Origin: Kutzneria sp. CA-103260
GTDB lineage: Bacteria > Actinomycetota > Actinomycetes > Mycobacteriales > Pseudonocardiaceae
NCBI RefSeq assembly: GCF_018263855.1
Contig: NZ_CP073318.1
Span: forward strand, 7,688,001-7,752,000
Length of the DNA: 64,000 nucleotides
Direction: 5' to 3'
In this document: piece by piece, positions 8,850-17,380 of the stretch
Numbering within the stretch: the first letter of the stretch is position 1
Layout of the letters: each line of letters starts with the position of its first letter
Notes under the pieces: generated by a model
What the model was told of the DNA's origin: nothing
The model's database searches: none
Seen by the model: the letters and a program-made list of their open reading frames with translations, nothing else
Made by a program: the position numbers and the translations under genes

Positions 8850-9739
8850 CTGACGTCCCCCTGCGCCGCCGCCCACGTGTTGCACGCGGCGGTCTTGTTC
8901 TCCTGGTAGCCGATCTCCGCCCACCGACCCTGGTGCGCCGCGCTGCCGTGGTCCTTCTCCCCGCCGCCGTCGGCGAACGCGGCAGCGCCGTCGGCGGCCA
9001 TCGACCGGCTGATCGAGCCCCGGCCGGCGACGCTGGCGAGGAACATACCGGCGAAGCAGTTCGCCTGCAGCTCTAACCGCCGGGAAAGCTCCAGCCCGGC
9101 GTCGGTGTCGCGGCCGGCGCTCTGCTCGCGGCGGGACTCGGCGAGCAGGATCCCGCTGATGTCCTGCACGTGGTGGCCGTACTCGTGGGCGAGCACGCCG
9201 ACGATCACGGCCGGGATGCCGTCGGTGCCCTGCAGCACGGTGTCGATGGGCATGTGCAGCTGGTTGTCGGCGCCGCAGTAGAACGCGACCGGCGCGCTGT
9301 CGTCCCGCGACCGGCACTCGCCGGAGCTCTTGTCCATGACCAGCTTGGTCGGCTCGAACGGCATGTTGAGCGCGGTGACAAGCGGCTTCCACGCGGCGTC
9401 GAGGCAGCTGAGCTCGGCGGTCAGGTACGCGCGCAACCGCTCCAGCTCGCGGCCGAACTTGGGCAGCTTGCACGTGCTGGTGGCCAGCGAGGCGGAGTAG
9501 GTCAGCAGCGGGTTGGTCGCGAGCGCCACGACCGGTCGCGGGGCCTCGGCCTGGGCCACGCCGGCGACCGCCTCGGTGGGACCGATGTAGTCGATGCCGA
9601 ACACCAGCAGGAGCACGAGCGCCAGCGCGCCGAGCGACACGTACCGTTCCAACGGGACGCGCCGCCGGGTCCGGATCGGAGTGACACTCGGAAAACCGGG
9701 TTCCCGCAGCGGATCGTCGAACGCGCCCCGGTTGTCCAT
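8846..9739 (-). CDS. Neutral zinc metallopeptidase (YpfJ-like), paralog 3
   Basis: A 297-residue protein, first gene of the three-paralog operon. It lacks the long Pro-rich N-terminus of the other two: about 30 charged residues precede one TM segment (YVSLGALALVLLLVFGI), then the catalytic domain with AHEYGHHVQDISG and SRRLELQANCFAGMF. Cysteines match those of its paralogs (CKLPKF, LSCLD, GECRS, FYCGA). The ATG at 9739 opens into a 95-base divergent promoter region shared with the DUF2207 gene. It is the more compact, possibly ancestral form of the family; the two downstream copies have gained extended tails. Confidence 0.9.
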   Translation of the reverse strand: MDNRGAFDDPLREPGFPSVTPIRTRRRVPLERYVSLGALALVLLLVFGIDYIGPTEAVAGVAQAEAPRPVVALATNPLLTYSASLATSTCKLPKFGRELERLRAYLTAELSCLDAAWKPLVTALNMPFEPTKLVMDKSSGECRSRDDSAPVAFYCGADNQLHMPIDTVLQGTDGIPAVIVGVLAHEYGHHVQDISGILLAESRREQSAGRDTDAGLELSRRLELQANCFAGMFLASVAGRGSISRSMAADGAAAFADGGGEKDHGSAAHQGRWAEIGYQENKTAACNTWAAAQGDVS

Positions 9740-9834
9740 CTACGCCCTGTCGTCCATGGGCGGCACCAGCCAGCCGTCGCCCCCTTGGTGGATACGGCCG
9801 CAAGGATAGGCGGCCTGCACTATTGTCCGCTCCC

Positions 9835-11505
9835 GTGTTCACCAACTGGGGCCTGGCCGTGGCCACCCTCACGTTCTCCGTGCTGACGTCCTCTGGCGGG
9901 GCTCTGCTCAGCCCGCACGCCGCGGCGGCGCCGTCCGACGGCGTGCAGTCGCAGATCGGGCTGAAGGTCGAGCGGGACGGCAAGCTCACGGTCAGCGAGC
10001 GGATCACCGTGCCGGCCGGCAAGTCCGCGAACCGCACCGCGCCGCTGCGGCTGGCCGCGGGCACCGACACCGAGCGTGTGTACACCGTCACGCAGGCCAA
10101 GGTGACGGGCAACGGCAGCGCCTCGGTGGACGACCAGAACCTGACGGTGCACCTGGGCGCCGGCGAGTCGACCGTCAGCTACGTGGTCGACGGGGCCGTC
10201 GCCGACCAGGGCACACACGAGGACGTGCGCTGGCAGGTGGCCAGCGGCTGGGATGTGACGATCGATCGGCTCACGGTGTCGGTGGTGACGCCGGCCGAGC
10301 CGCAGTCCATCACCTGCCTGGCCGGCGACCCGGATTCGACCACCGCCTGTGGGCTGTCGCAGATCGGCGAGGGCGGTGTGCCGACCGCCGAGCAGGACAC
10401 GCTCACGCCCGGGCAGCGGGTGGACTTCGCCATCGGCCTGCCCAACGGCACGGTGCCGGTGAACGAACGCGTGGAGCAGACCAACGGGCTGGCGTCGGCG
10501 TTCGCGCTGACCCCGGAGACCGGCATCGGTCTGGCGGCGCTGGTCGTGATCCTGCTCGCGGGCCTCGGCCTGCTCTGGTACGCCCGTGGCCGCGACGCCA
10601 AGGCGTTGGCCGGCGATGTGGGCCCGGTGCAGGTGCTGGCCAAGGACGCCGGCGGACACGTGGCCTTCGCCTCCCCCGACGGCGTGCTGCCGGGACAGGT
10701 CGGCACCGTCATCGACGAGCACGTCGACGTGGTGGACGTGACCGCGACCGTCATCGACCTGGCGGTGCGCAACTACCTGTGGATCGACGAGATGCCCAGC
10801 GAGCAGGGCGTCGTCGACTGGCGCATCGTGCGTCGCAACCCCGCCGACGACGCGCTCACGGCGTACGAGAAGGCGGTGTACAAGTCGCTGCTCGGCGACG
10901 CCGACCAGGTGCAGCTGTCGCAGCTGCGCGGCAGGGGCGTGAACCTCGCGGCAGTGCGCAGTGCGCTGTACTCGGACGTGGTGGCCAAGGACTGGTTCGC
11001 ACGGCGGCCTGACACCGAGCGCAGCCGCTGGTGGTGGGGCGGCGTCACCGTCGCGGCGCTCGGCATCGTGCTCACGGTGGTGTTGGCGCTGACGATCGGC
11101 CACGCGCTGCTGGGCCTGGCCGTGGTCGTCGCCGGCGCGGCGCTCGCGGCCGGCGCGCGGTCCATGCCGGCGCGCACCCGGCGGGGCAGCGCGCTGCTGC
11201 ACCAGGTGCGCGGCCTGCTGACGTACCTGACGACCGTGTCGCCCACGGACATCCCGGACAGCGACCGGGAGATGGTGTTCTCCCGGTCGCTGCCCTACGC
11301 GGTGGTGCTGGGCCAGACCGAGCGGTGGCTGACCACGTTCCGCGGCCTCGACCCCGACGCCGACGGCACGCCCGGCCTGTACTGGTTCGGCGAGGTGGAG
11401 GTGTCCCGCGACCTGGACCGGTTCGCCAGCCGGTTCCCGGCGTTCCTCAGCTCCCTGGACGGGGTGCTGGCCCAGGGAGGCCACCTGCGCTCGTTGAAGG
11501 CTTAG
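9835..11505 (+). CDS. DUF2207-domain membrane protein
   Basis: A 556-residue exported membrane protein. A signal peptide (about residues 1-31, ending HAAAAPS) precedes a beta-rich ectodomain of about 190 residues with LKVERDGKLTVSERITVPAG, typical of DUF2207. Next come TM1 (about 221-242), a cytoplasmic region, a tandem hydrophobic pair (about 400-445) and a mixed C-terminal domain. GTG at 9835 gives a standard signal peptide; a TTG at 9823 preceded by AGGATAGG is a serious alternative adding four residues. It diverges from the metallopeptidase operon. Its last 59 bases overlap, antisense, the 3' end of the M1 peptidase gene. The function of the family is unknown. Confidence 0.85.
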   Translation: MFTNWGLAVATLTFSVLTSSGGALLSPHAAAAPSDGVQSQIGLKVERDGKLTVSERITVPAGKSANRTAPLRLAAGTDTERVYTVTQAKVTGNGSASVDDQNLTVHLGAGESTVSYVVDGAVADQGTHEDVRWQVASGWDVTIDRLTVSVVTPAEPQSITCLAGDPDSTTACGLSQIGEGGVPTAEQDTLTPGQRVDFAIGLPNGTVPVNERVEQTNGLASAFALTPETGIGLAALVVILLAGLGLLWYARGRDAKALAGDVGPVQVLAKDAGGHVAFASPDGVLPGQVGTVIDEHVDVVDVTATVIDLAVRNYLWIDEMPSEQGVVDWRIVRRNPADDALTAYEKAVYKSLLGDADQVQLSQLRGRGVNLAAVRSALYSDVVAKDWFARRPDTERSRWWWGGVTVAALGIVLTVVLALTIGHALLGLAVVVAGAALAAGARSMPARTRRGSALLHQVRGLLTYLTTVSPTDIPDSDREMVFSRSLPYAVVLGQTERWLTTFRGLDPDADGTPGLYWFGEVEVSRDLDRFASRFPAFLSSLDGVLAQGGHLRSLKA

Positions 11506-12877
11506 GCGTCCAGTCGGGGTGGCCCGGCATCGGCGGTGTGGTGCTGCCGTACAGCCAGTCGTGCAGGAACGGACCGAGGTCCTGGCCGCCGACGCTGGTC
11601 GCCACCTTGATGAAGTCGGCGCTGGTGGCCGAGCCGTCGCGGTAGCGGTCCAGGTAGGTGTCGATGATGCGCTGGAACACCTGGTCGCCGACCTTCTCGT
11701 GCAGCGCGTAGACGACCAGGGAACCGAAGCCACGGGCGAGCCCGAACATGACGTCGGGCCGGGTCGGGTTCGCCGGCGTGATGCCCTGGGCACGGACCTC
11801 CGGATCCCGCTGGTAGGCCAGCTGGAACTGGTCGGCCAGCGACTGACCGCCGTGCTCGGCCGTGTAGAGGTGGTCGAAGTAGACGGCGAAGCCCTCGCTG
11901 AGCCAGATGTCGTTCCAGTCGGCGACGCCGGCCGAGTCGCCGAACCACTGGTGGGCCAGCTCGTGCACGACCACGGCGGCGTTGTTCGGGTCGGTCAGAT
12001 CCCGGGCCTGGAACACCGGCAGGGTCTGCGTCTCCAGCGCCCATGTCTGCTGCGCGGTGGGTCCGGCCGCGCCGAGCAGGCCGACCGTCTCGAACGGGAA
12101 GCGGCGGCCGATGCGCTGCTGGAGCCAGTCCAGGAAACCCGGCAGCTGGTCCAGCATCGGCTTCGCGGCGGCCGGATCCGGCACGGCGCTGCGCAGCGGG
12201 AGGCCGTTCGGGCCGGTTCCGGTCACCAGCGTGTACTTGCCAACGGCCAGCTGGGCCAGCTGCGTCGCGAACGGATGGACCGAGGCGTAGGTGAAAGTGG
12301 ATGCGGACTTGGTGTCGCTACGCGCGACCAGGGAGCCATTCGCTGCGGCGGTCCAGCCGGCCGGCACCGTCACGTGGTAGGTGAAGTAGGCCTTGTCGTT
12401 CACGCTGTCGTTGCAGGGAAAGAACAAGTGCGCGCGGTCCGGCTGGCCGAACCAGACGAAGCCGCCGTCGGAGTCGTTGCTCCAGCCCGCGGTCGCGTCC
12501 ACGACGGACGGCACCTTGGCGGCGCGGTCGGCGGTGAAGTCGACGGTGACGAGGAAGGGACCCCGGACGGCCGTCGCCGGATCGACGACCAGCTTCTGTT
12601 TGTCCAGATGGAAAGCCGCCGGACGGCCGTCGACCTGGACCTCGGCCACCGTGCCGCCGGCGTAGTCCAGCCGGAACTCGGACAGCCGACGGTCGGCGAC
12701 GGCGGTGATCTTGGCGGTGCCGGGCAGTTTCGTGGTGCTCGGATCGACGTCGTAGGTGAGGTCGTAGGCGGCGACCCGGTAGCCGTCGTTGCCCAGATCG
12801 GGCAGCAACGAGGCGGGCGCGGGTGTGACCGCGGACACAGCCAGGGCGCCCGCGGCGACCATGCTTGACAAGCTCAT
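11447..12877 (-). CDS. M1-family metallopeptidase, secreted
   Basis: A 476-residue exported aminopeptidase-type enzyme. The short signal sequence ends near TPAPAS. The N-terminal beta domain begins YDLTYDVDPSTTKLPG. The catalytic domain has the zinc motif HELAHQWFGD with the third ligand in NDIWLSEGFAVYFDHL (HExxH-x18-E). The usual GAMEN exopeptidase motif is replaced by WALETQTLP, as in other actinobacterial secreted M1 enzymes. There is no ERAP-type C-terminal domain, so it is of the short type. It ends with a Pro/Gly/Ser-rich tail that runs 59 bases into the opposite 3' end of the DUF2207 gene. No Shine-Dalgarno site precedes the ATG, so a leaderless transcript is possible. Confidence 0.88.
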   Translation of the reverse strand: MSLSSMVAAGALAVSAVTPAPASLLPDLGNDGYRVAAYDLTYDVDPSTTKLPGTAKITAVADRRLSEFRLDYAGGTVAEVQVDGRPAAFHLDKQKLVVDPATAVRGPFLVTVDFTADRAAKVPSVVDATAGWSNDSDGGFVWFGQPDRAHLFFPCNDSVNDKAYFTYHVTVPAGWTAAANGSLVARSDTKSASTFTYASVHPFATQLAQLAVGKYTLVTGTGPNGLPLRSAVPDPAAAKPMLDQLPGFLDWLQQRIGRRFPFETVGLLGAAGPTAQQTWALETQTLPVFQARDLTDPNNAAVVVHELAHQWFGDSAGVADWNDIWLSEGFAVYFDHLYTAEHGGQSLADQFQLAYQRDPEVRAQGITPANPTRPDVMFGLARGFGSLVVYALHEKVGDQVFQRIIDTYLDRYRDGSATSADFIKVATSVGGQDLGPFLHDWLYGSTTPPMPGHPDWTPKPSTSAGGLPGPAPRPGS

Positions 12878-12979
12878 GGGGGAACAATCCCCAGTTCAGC
12901 CGTAGGCGGACATCGCACCAGGGGTTGATCAACGCGGTACGACCGTGGGTGGACCCCGCGACGTCGTAGTCTCTGTGTC

Positions 12980-14263
12980 ATGGCCGCACCGGAACTGCAC
13001 AGGTTCACTCTCCCCAACGGCCTGCGCGTGGTGCTCGCCCCCGACCGCACAGCCCCGGTGGTCGGCGTGAGCGTGCACTACGACGTGGGCTTCCGCTCCG
13101 AGCCCGAGGGCCGGACCGGGTTCGCGCACCTGTTCGAGCACCTGATGTTCCAGGGCAGCGAGAGCCTGGAGAAACTGGCGCACTTCCGGCACGTGCAGTC
13201 CTCCGGCGGCACCTTCAACGGCTCCACACACCCGGACTACACCGACTACTTCGAGACGCTGCCGTCGGCGGCGCTGGAGCGGGCGCTGTTCCTGGAGGCG
13301 GACCGGATGCGGGCGCCCCGCATCACCCAGGAGAACCTCAACAACCAGATCGACGTGGTCAAGGAGGAGATCCGGCTGCGGGTGCTGAACACCCCGTACG
13401 GCGGGTTCCCGTGGATCTGGCTGCCGCCGGTGCTGTACACGACGTATCCCAACGCGCACAACGGCTACGGCGACTTCGCCGAGCTGGAGCAGGCCAACCT
13501 GGACGACTGCGCCCAGTTCTTCGACACCTACTACGCGCCCGGCAACGCGGTGCTCACGGTGGCCGGCGACTTCACCGTGGAGCGGGCGACCGAGCTGGTG
13601 CACAAGCACTTCGGCGACGTGCCGGCCCGGCCGACGCCGGCGCGGCCGTCGTTCGCGGAGCCGCACCCGCGGGGCGAGCTGCGCGCCGTGCACGAGGACC
13701 CGCACGCCCCGCTGCCGGCGCTCGCGGTGGGCTACCGGCTGCCGGACCCGACCGCCGACCTGGACGGCTATCTGGCCAACGTGGTGCTCTCGGCGGTGCT
13801 GTCCGACGGCGACGCCTCGCGGCTGCAGCAGCGCATGGTGCACCGCGAGCCGCTGGTCACCGACGTCTCGGTCGGCGCGGGCCTGTTCGGGCCACTGGAC
13901 GCCCGTGACCCCGACACGTTCACGGTGACCGCCATGCACACCCCGGAGGTGTCCGAGGACCGGCTGCTGGCCGTCATCGACGACGAGCTGGAGAAGCTGG
14001 CCGCGACCGGCCCGCAGGAGGACGAGCTGGCCCGGGTGGCCGCGCGGTGGGCCGCGTCCATGCACCGCGACCACGACCGCATCACCGCGCGCACGCTCTC
14101 GTTCGGCGCCGCGGAGCTGCTGCACGGCCGCGCCGAACTGGCCTCGGAGCTGCCGGAGCGGATCCGCGCGGTCACCACCGAGCAGGTGGCGGCCGCCGCC
14201 AAGGCCCTGCGGCCGGATTCCCGGGCCGTGCTCGTCGTTCCCGCCGCCGGAGGAAACAAGTGA
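12980..14263 (+). CDS. M16-family zinc peptidase, catalytic subunit
   Basis: A 427-residue M16B (mitochondrial processing peptidase-like) protein. It keeps the inverted zinc motif HLFEHLMFQG (HxxEH, about residues 50-54) with the downstream Glu in VVKEEIRLR, so it should be active. Two M16 half-domains are evident, the second around PLPALAVGYRLPDP. No signal peptide is present, so it acts in the cytoplasm. It is the first gene of a three-gene operon with 4-nt overlaps, and the next gene encodes an M16 partner without the zinc motif, suggesting an active/inactive heterodimer as known for this family. It diverges from the M1 peptidase gene. Confidence 0.93.
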   Translation: MAAPELHRFTLPNGLRVVLAPDRTAPVVGVSVHYDVGFRSEPEGRTGFAHLFEHLMFQGSESLEKLAHFRHVQSSGGTFNGSTHPDYTDYFETLPSAALERALFLEADRMRAPRITQENLNNQIDVVKEEIRLRVLNTPYGGFPWIWLPPVLYTTYPNAHNGYGDFAELEQANLDDCAQFFDTYYAPGNAVLTVAGDFTVERATELVHKHFGDVPARPTPARPSFAEPHPRGELRAVHEDPHAPLPALAVGYRLPDPTADLDGYLANVVLSAVLSDGDASRLQQRMVHREPLVTDVSVGAGLFGPLDARDPDTFTVTAMHTPEVSEDRLLAVIDDELEKLAATGPQEDELARVAARWAASMHRDHDRITARTLSFGAAELLHGRAELASELPERIRAVTTEQVAAAAKALRPDSRAVLVVPAAGGNK

Positions 14264-15630
14264 CTTCCCTCAGCTACCGCACGGCCGAGCAGATCGGCCA
14301 CACCGAGCAGGGGCCGCGGCCGCTGCCGCCACTGGGCGAGCAGGCCGCGGCCAGCCAACCGTCCCTTGTGGACACCGTGCTGCCCAACGGGCTGCGGGTC
14401 ATCGCCGTGCGCAAGGAATCCGTGCCGATCGTCGAGCTGCGGCTGCGCATTCCGTTCGCCGGCACCGAGCGGCTGCACTCGGCCCGGGCCGAGGTGCTGG
14501 CCAACACGGTGCTGACCGGCACCGAGCGCCGCGACCGGACGCAGTTCGACACCGACCTCGCGACCGTGGGCGGCGACATGTCGGCCGTCGTCGACCCGGA
14601 GCGGCTCAGCTTCGGCGGCAGCGCTCTGGCCAGCGGCCTGGACGTGCTGCTGGACGTGCTCGGCGACGCCCTGACCGGCGCGGTGTACCGGGACGAGGAG
14701 GTGGCGCGCGAGTCGGAGCGCCTCGTCGAGCGCATCATCATGGCCCGGTCGCAGCCGAGCGTCATCGCCCGGGAGGCGCTGCAGACGCACCGCTACGGCG
14801 ACCACCCGTTCGCCAAGGAGATGCCAGAGGCGTCGGAGATCGGCGAGGTGACGCCGGAGCAGGTGCGCGCGCTGCACAAGGACGCTGTGCTGCCGCGTGG
14901 TTCGCTGCTGGTGCTGGTCGGCGACATCGACCCGGACGCCGCGGTGTCCGCTGTGGGCAGCGTGCTGGCCGGCTGGCAGTCGGACGCGAGCGCCTCGGCC
15001 ATGCCGAAGCTGCCGGAGCTGACGCCCAGCGACGTGCGGCTGGTGCACCGGGCCGGCACCGTGCAGTCGCAGCTGCGGCTGTCCGCGCAGACCGTGCCCC
15101 GCACCGACCCGGGGTACGCGGCGCTGCAGGTGGCAAACCTGGTGTTCGGTGGCTACTTCTCCTCGCGGCTGGTGGAGAACATCCGTGAGGACAAGGGTTA
15201 CACCTACGGCGCGCACTCGTACTTCGAGTTCACCAAGGACAGTGCGACCGTGCTGGTGGAGGCCGACACCGCCAGCGGCGTGACGCCGGCGGCGTTCTGG
15301 GAGACCCGCTACGAGCTCGGCCGGCTGGTGGTGTCGCCGCCGTCCGCGTCCGAAGTGGACAACGCGAAGCAGTACGCGATCGGCTCGCTGCTCACCTCGA
15401 CCTCCTCGCAGGCCGGGCTGTGCGCGACGCTGGCGGCGCTCGGCGGGGTCGGCCTGTCCTACGACTGGCTGCGCCAGCAGCCGCTGCGGCTGGCCGACGT
15501 GACCGCGGAGCAGGTGGCCGAGGCGGCGGAGAAGTTCTTCGCGCCGGCCCGGTTCACCGGCATCGTGGTCGGCGACGCCGACGTGCTGGCCCCGCAGTTC
15601 CGGGCCATCGGCGGTGTGGTGCTCCCGTGA
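14260..15630 (+). CDS. M16-family peptidase-like protein, non-catalytic subunit
   Basis: A 456-residue M16 protein. The GTG start overlaps the preceding stop as GTGA and is preceded by GGAGGAAAC, so translation is coupled. At the position of HxxEH the sequence reads GTERLHSARAEVLANTVL, so zinc ligands and catalytic Glu are absent, while the C-terminal half retains the substrate-binding Arg/Tyr region (SRLVENIREDKGYTYGAHS). This fits the non-catalytic partner of the upstream active subunit, comparable to alpha/beta subunits of mitochondrial processing peptidase or paired Streptomyces and Sphingomonas M16B proteins. Its stop overlaps the nudC start. Confidence 0.92.
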   Translation: MTSLSYRTAEQIGHTEQGPRPLPPLGEQAAASQPSLVDTVLPNGLRVIAVRKESVPIVELRLRIPFAGTERLHSARAEVLANTVLTGTERRDRTQFDTDLATVGGDMSAVVDPERLSFGGSALASGLDVLLDVLGDALTGAVYRDEEVARESERLVERIIMARSQPSVIAREALQTHRYGDHPFAKEMPEASEIGEVTPEQVRALHKDAVLPRGSLLVLVGDIDPDAAVSAVGSVLAGWQSDASASAMPKLPELTPSDVRLVHRAGTVQSQLRLSAQTVPRTDPGYAALQVANLVFGGYFSSRLVENIREDKGYTYGAHSYFEFTKDSATVLVEADTASGVTPAAFWETRYELGRLVVSPPSASEVDNAKQYAIGSLLTSTSSQAGLCATLAALGGVGLSYDWLRQQPLRLADVTAEQVAEAAEKFFAPARFTGIVVGDADVLAPQFRAIGGVVLP

Positions 15631-16595
15631 CTGCGTGCACCACCTCCGCCGGCTTCCAGCTCGACGAGCTGCCGGCGCTGTCCCGGACCGCCGTGCCCCG
15701 CAACGATCTGTTGCGGGACAACGCCGATGAGCTGGCGCGGCTGTGGCCGTCGGCCCGGCTGCTGCCGGTCGACCGCCGCGGGCGGGCGCCGATGGGGCGC
15801 TCCGGTGACATGCCGGTGCTGGACTTCCGGTCCACCGAGCCGCTCGGCCCGGTGCCGCCGGCCGGCGCTGTGCTGCTCGGCGAGCAGGACGGCGTCTGCT
15901 ATTGGGCCGTGCGGGCCGAGCCCGACGGGCCGGTGCAGGAAGGCATGGGCTGGGACGCCGTGCTGCCCGACACCGACGAGCCCGTGTGGCAGGACCTCCG
16001 GCTGGCCGGCGGGCTGCTCAGCGCCGAGGACGCCGGTCTGCTCACCACCGCCGTCGCGGTGCTCAGCTGGCACGACAACGCCGGGTTCTGCGCCAAGTGC
16101 GGCTCGGTCGTCGAGCCGAAGCGGGCCGGCTGGGCCACGCACTGCACCGGCTGCGGACGTGAGGAATACCCGCGTACCGACCCGGCCGTGATCTGCCTCG
16201 TGCACGACGGCGGCGACCAGGTCCTGCTGGCCCGCCAGCCGATCTGGCCGCCCGACCGCTACTCCGTGCTCGCCGGCTTCGTCGAGGGCGGCGAGTCGCT
16301 GGAAGCCTGTGTGGTGCGGGAGATCTGCGAGGAAGTCGGCATCACCGTCGAGGCCGTGCGCTACCTGGGCAGCCAGCCCTGGCCGTTCCCGCGCTCGCTC
16401 ATGGTGGGCTTCGCCGCCGTCGGCGATCCGGCCACGCCGCTGGTGCCGGCCGACGGCGAGATCGAGAACGCCCGCTGGGTGCACCGCGACGAGGTCCGCG
16501 CCGCCCTGGCCAACGGCGGCACCGGGCCCGGCCTGATCCTGCCCGGCGTCACCTCGATCGCCCGGCGGATGCTGGAGTCCTGGGCGCAGGGCTGA
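15627..16595 (+). CDS. nudC: NAD+/NADH diphosphatase (NudC)
   Basis: A 322-residue Nudix hydrolase that cleaves NAD(H) to NMN(H) and AMP and can remove NAD caps from RNA. The zinc ribbon has CAKCGS and CTGCG pairs (about residues 154-175). The Nudix box runs from GFVEGGESLE to REICEEVGI (about 219-241), and the family-diagnostic SQPWPFPRSLM follows. A GTG start overlaps the M16 stop (GTGA), so it is the last gene of the M16-M16-nudC operon. In mycobacteria nudC (Rv3199c) neighbours the K+ channel and adnAB genes; here the same set is present but the Sdp/SARP region and a carboxypeptidase gene lie between, which suggests later insertion. Confidence 0.95.
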   Translation: MTACTTSAGFQLDELPALSRTAVPRNDLLRDNADELARLWPSARLLPVDRRGRAPMGRSGDMPVLDFRSTEPLGPVPPAGAVLLGEQDGVCYWAVRAEPDGPVQEGMGWDAVLPDTDEPVWQDLRLAGGLLSAEDAGLLTTAVAVLSWHDNAGFCAKCGSVVEPKRAGWATHCTGCGREEYPRTDPAVICLVHDGGDQVLLARQPIWPPDRYSVLAGFVEGGESLEACVVREICEEVGITVEAVRYLGSQPWPFPRSLMVGFAAVGDPATPLVPADGEIENARWVHRDEVRAALANGGTGPGLILPGVTSIARRMLESWAQG

Positions 16596-16630
16596 CAGTC
16601 GGCGTCCAGTCACGAACAAATCGGATCGAG

Positions 16631-16660
16631 CGGCCGGTTCCCGCGAGCGGGGACCGGCCG
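16631..16660 (+). terminator. Hairpin terminator after nudC
   Basis: A 12-bp stem with one G-U pair (16631-16642 with 16649-16660) and a 6-base loop lies 35 bases after the nudC stop. There is no T-run, which is common for terminators in such high-GC genomes. Confidence 0.6.
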
Positions 16661-16814
16661 TTCGGCCCGCTCGACAGCAGTGGCACGGAAGCGCCACGTG
16701 ATTCCTCAGCGGCACACAGATCCCCGGCCGGCGGTGGCGCGAGTGGCGTCGGTGAGCTCTTGGAAAAGCGAACGGCTCGATCTCGTCCAATATCCGTTGT
16801 CCCCCAACCGTGGA

Positions 16815-16983
16815 ACGGTCGGGCTGGCATGCATGCGTCCCAGCCGTCCGCGAGCTGGTCGATCGGCCACTGCCGGATTCCGCCCTGCTTGATCTTGTCC
16901 GCCGACCGGGCGTTGATGTCGTACCCGGGATAAATAGCGCCACGACCAGGAGGCCCGGGGAAATCGGAAGTGGCGGCACACAC
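16815..16983 (-). pseudogene. Possible gene remnant with coding-like codon use
   Basis: A GTG-started frame gives about 40 codons with strong GC3 bias, including PGYDINARSADKIK and IRQWPIDQLADGWDAC, which look like real protein. Downstream in the same frame the bias disappears and the frame runs into the 3' end of nudC, so no intact gene is likely. I do not recognise the fragment. It could be a short real gene, but a decayed remnant at the border of the accessory region fits better. Confidence 0.25.
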
Positions 16984-17320
16984 TGCCGGGCGTGACGGTT
17001 AGCGGATTCCCCTCTCACCCGCTACCCGCCACACCTCAGAGCAGCAGCCCCTCGTTGCCTTTCGGCACTATCAAAGTCTGCCACGGGCGACTACCCGGTC
17101 GATACCGTGAGGCTACTCGACATCTCCAACGACAGCCAGCAACCAGAGCATACTCACCACAGTGAATCCGACACGGCTAACCCGTCCACAATTAATAACC
17201 CGAGCATCACAGGCAGAGAAATTGTCGAACTATTCACCCACCCCGTTCCCAGGACACAACGCGTCGTCACGAGGCCAGCCCAGACCGTGCAGGACGGCGT
17301 CGCAGCTGCGTTCCCGGCGG
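16984..17320. other. Gene-free stretch, relatively AT-rich
   Basis: I see no convincing gene here. The segment 17100-17250 is clearly less GC-rich than its surroundings. A 12-base word (ccacgggcgact) occurs at 17081-17092 and again at 17361-17372, in the same orientation. Predicted frames on both strands lack codon bias. Confidence 0.5.
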
Positions 17321-17352
17321 AAAAAAATCGCGGGCGACCTGCTCGCCGGCGA
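17321..17352 (-). terminator. Rho-independent terminator of the Sdp-like operon
   Basis: Read on the minus strand, a stem (17352-17343 with 17337-17328, about 8 of 9 central pairs) with a 5-base loop runs directly into seven T residues (17327-17321). It lies 29 bases after the sdpB stop and defines the 3' end of the operon. Confidence 0.85.
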
Positions 17353-17380
17353 CGCTGCCGCCACGGGCGACTCCCCCACC

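Noticed and set aside
8850..10112. 811-codon minus-strand frame extending past metallopeptidase paralog 2
   Set aside because: The N-terminal part is an out-of-frame shadow of paralog 3 and antisense to DUF2207; the real gene begins at the TTG overlap.
17081..17372. Pair of 12-base direct repeats (ccacgggcgact) as attachment sites
   Set aside because: Short, GC-rich and without integrase or tRNA nearby; may be chance.
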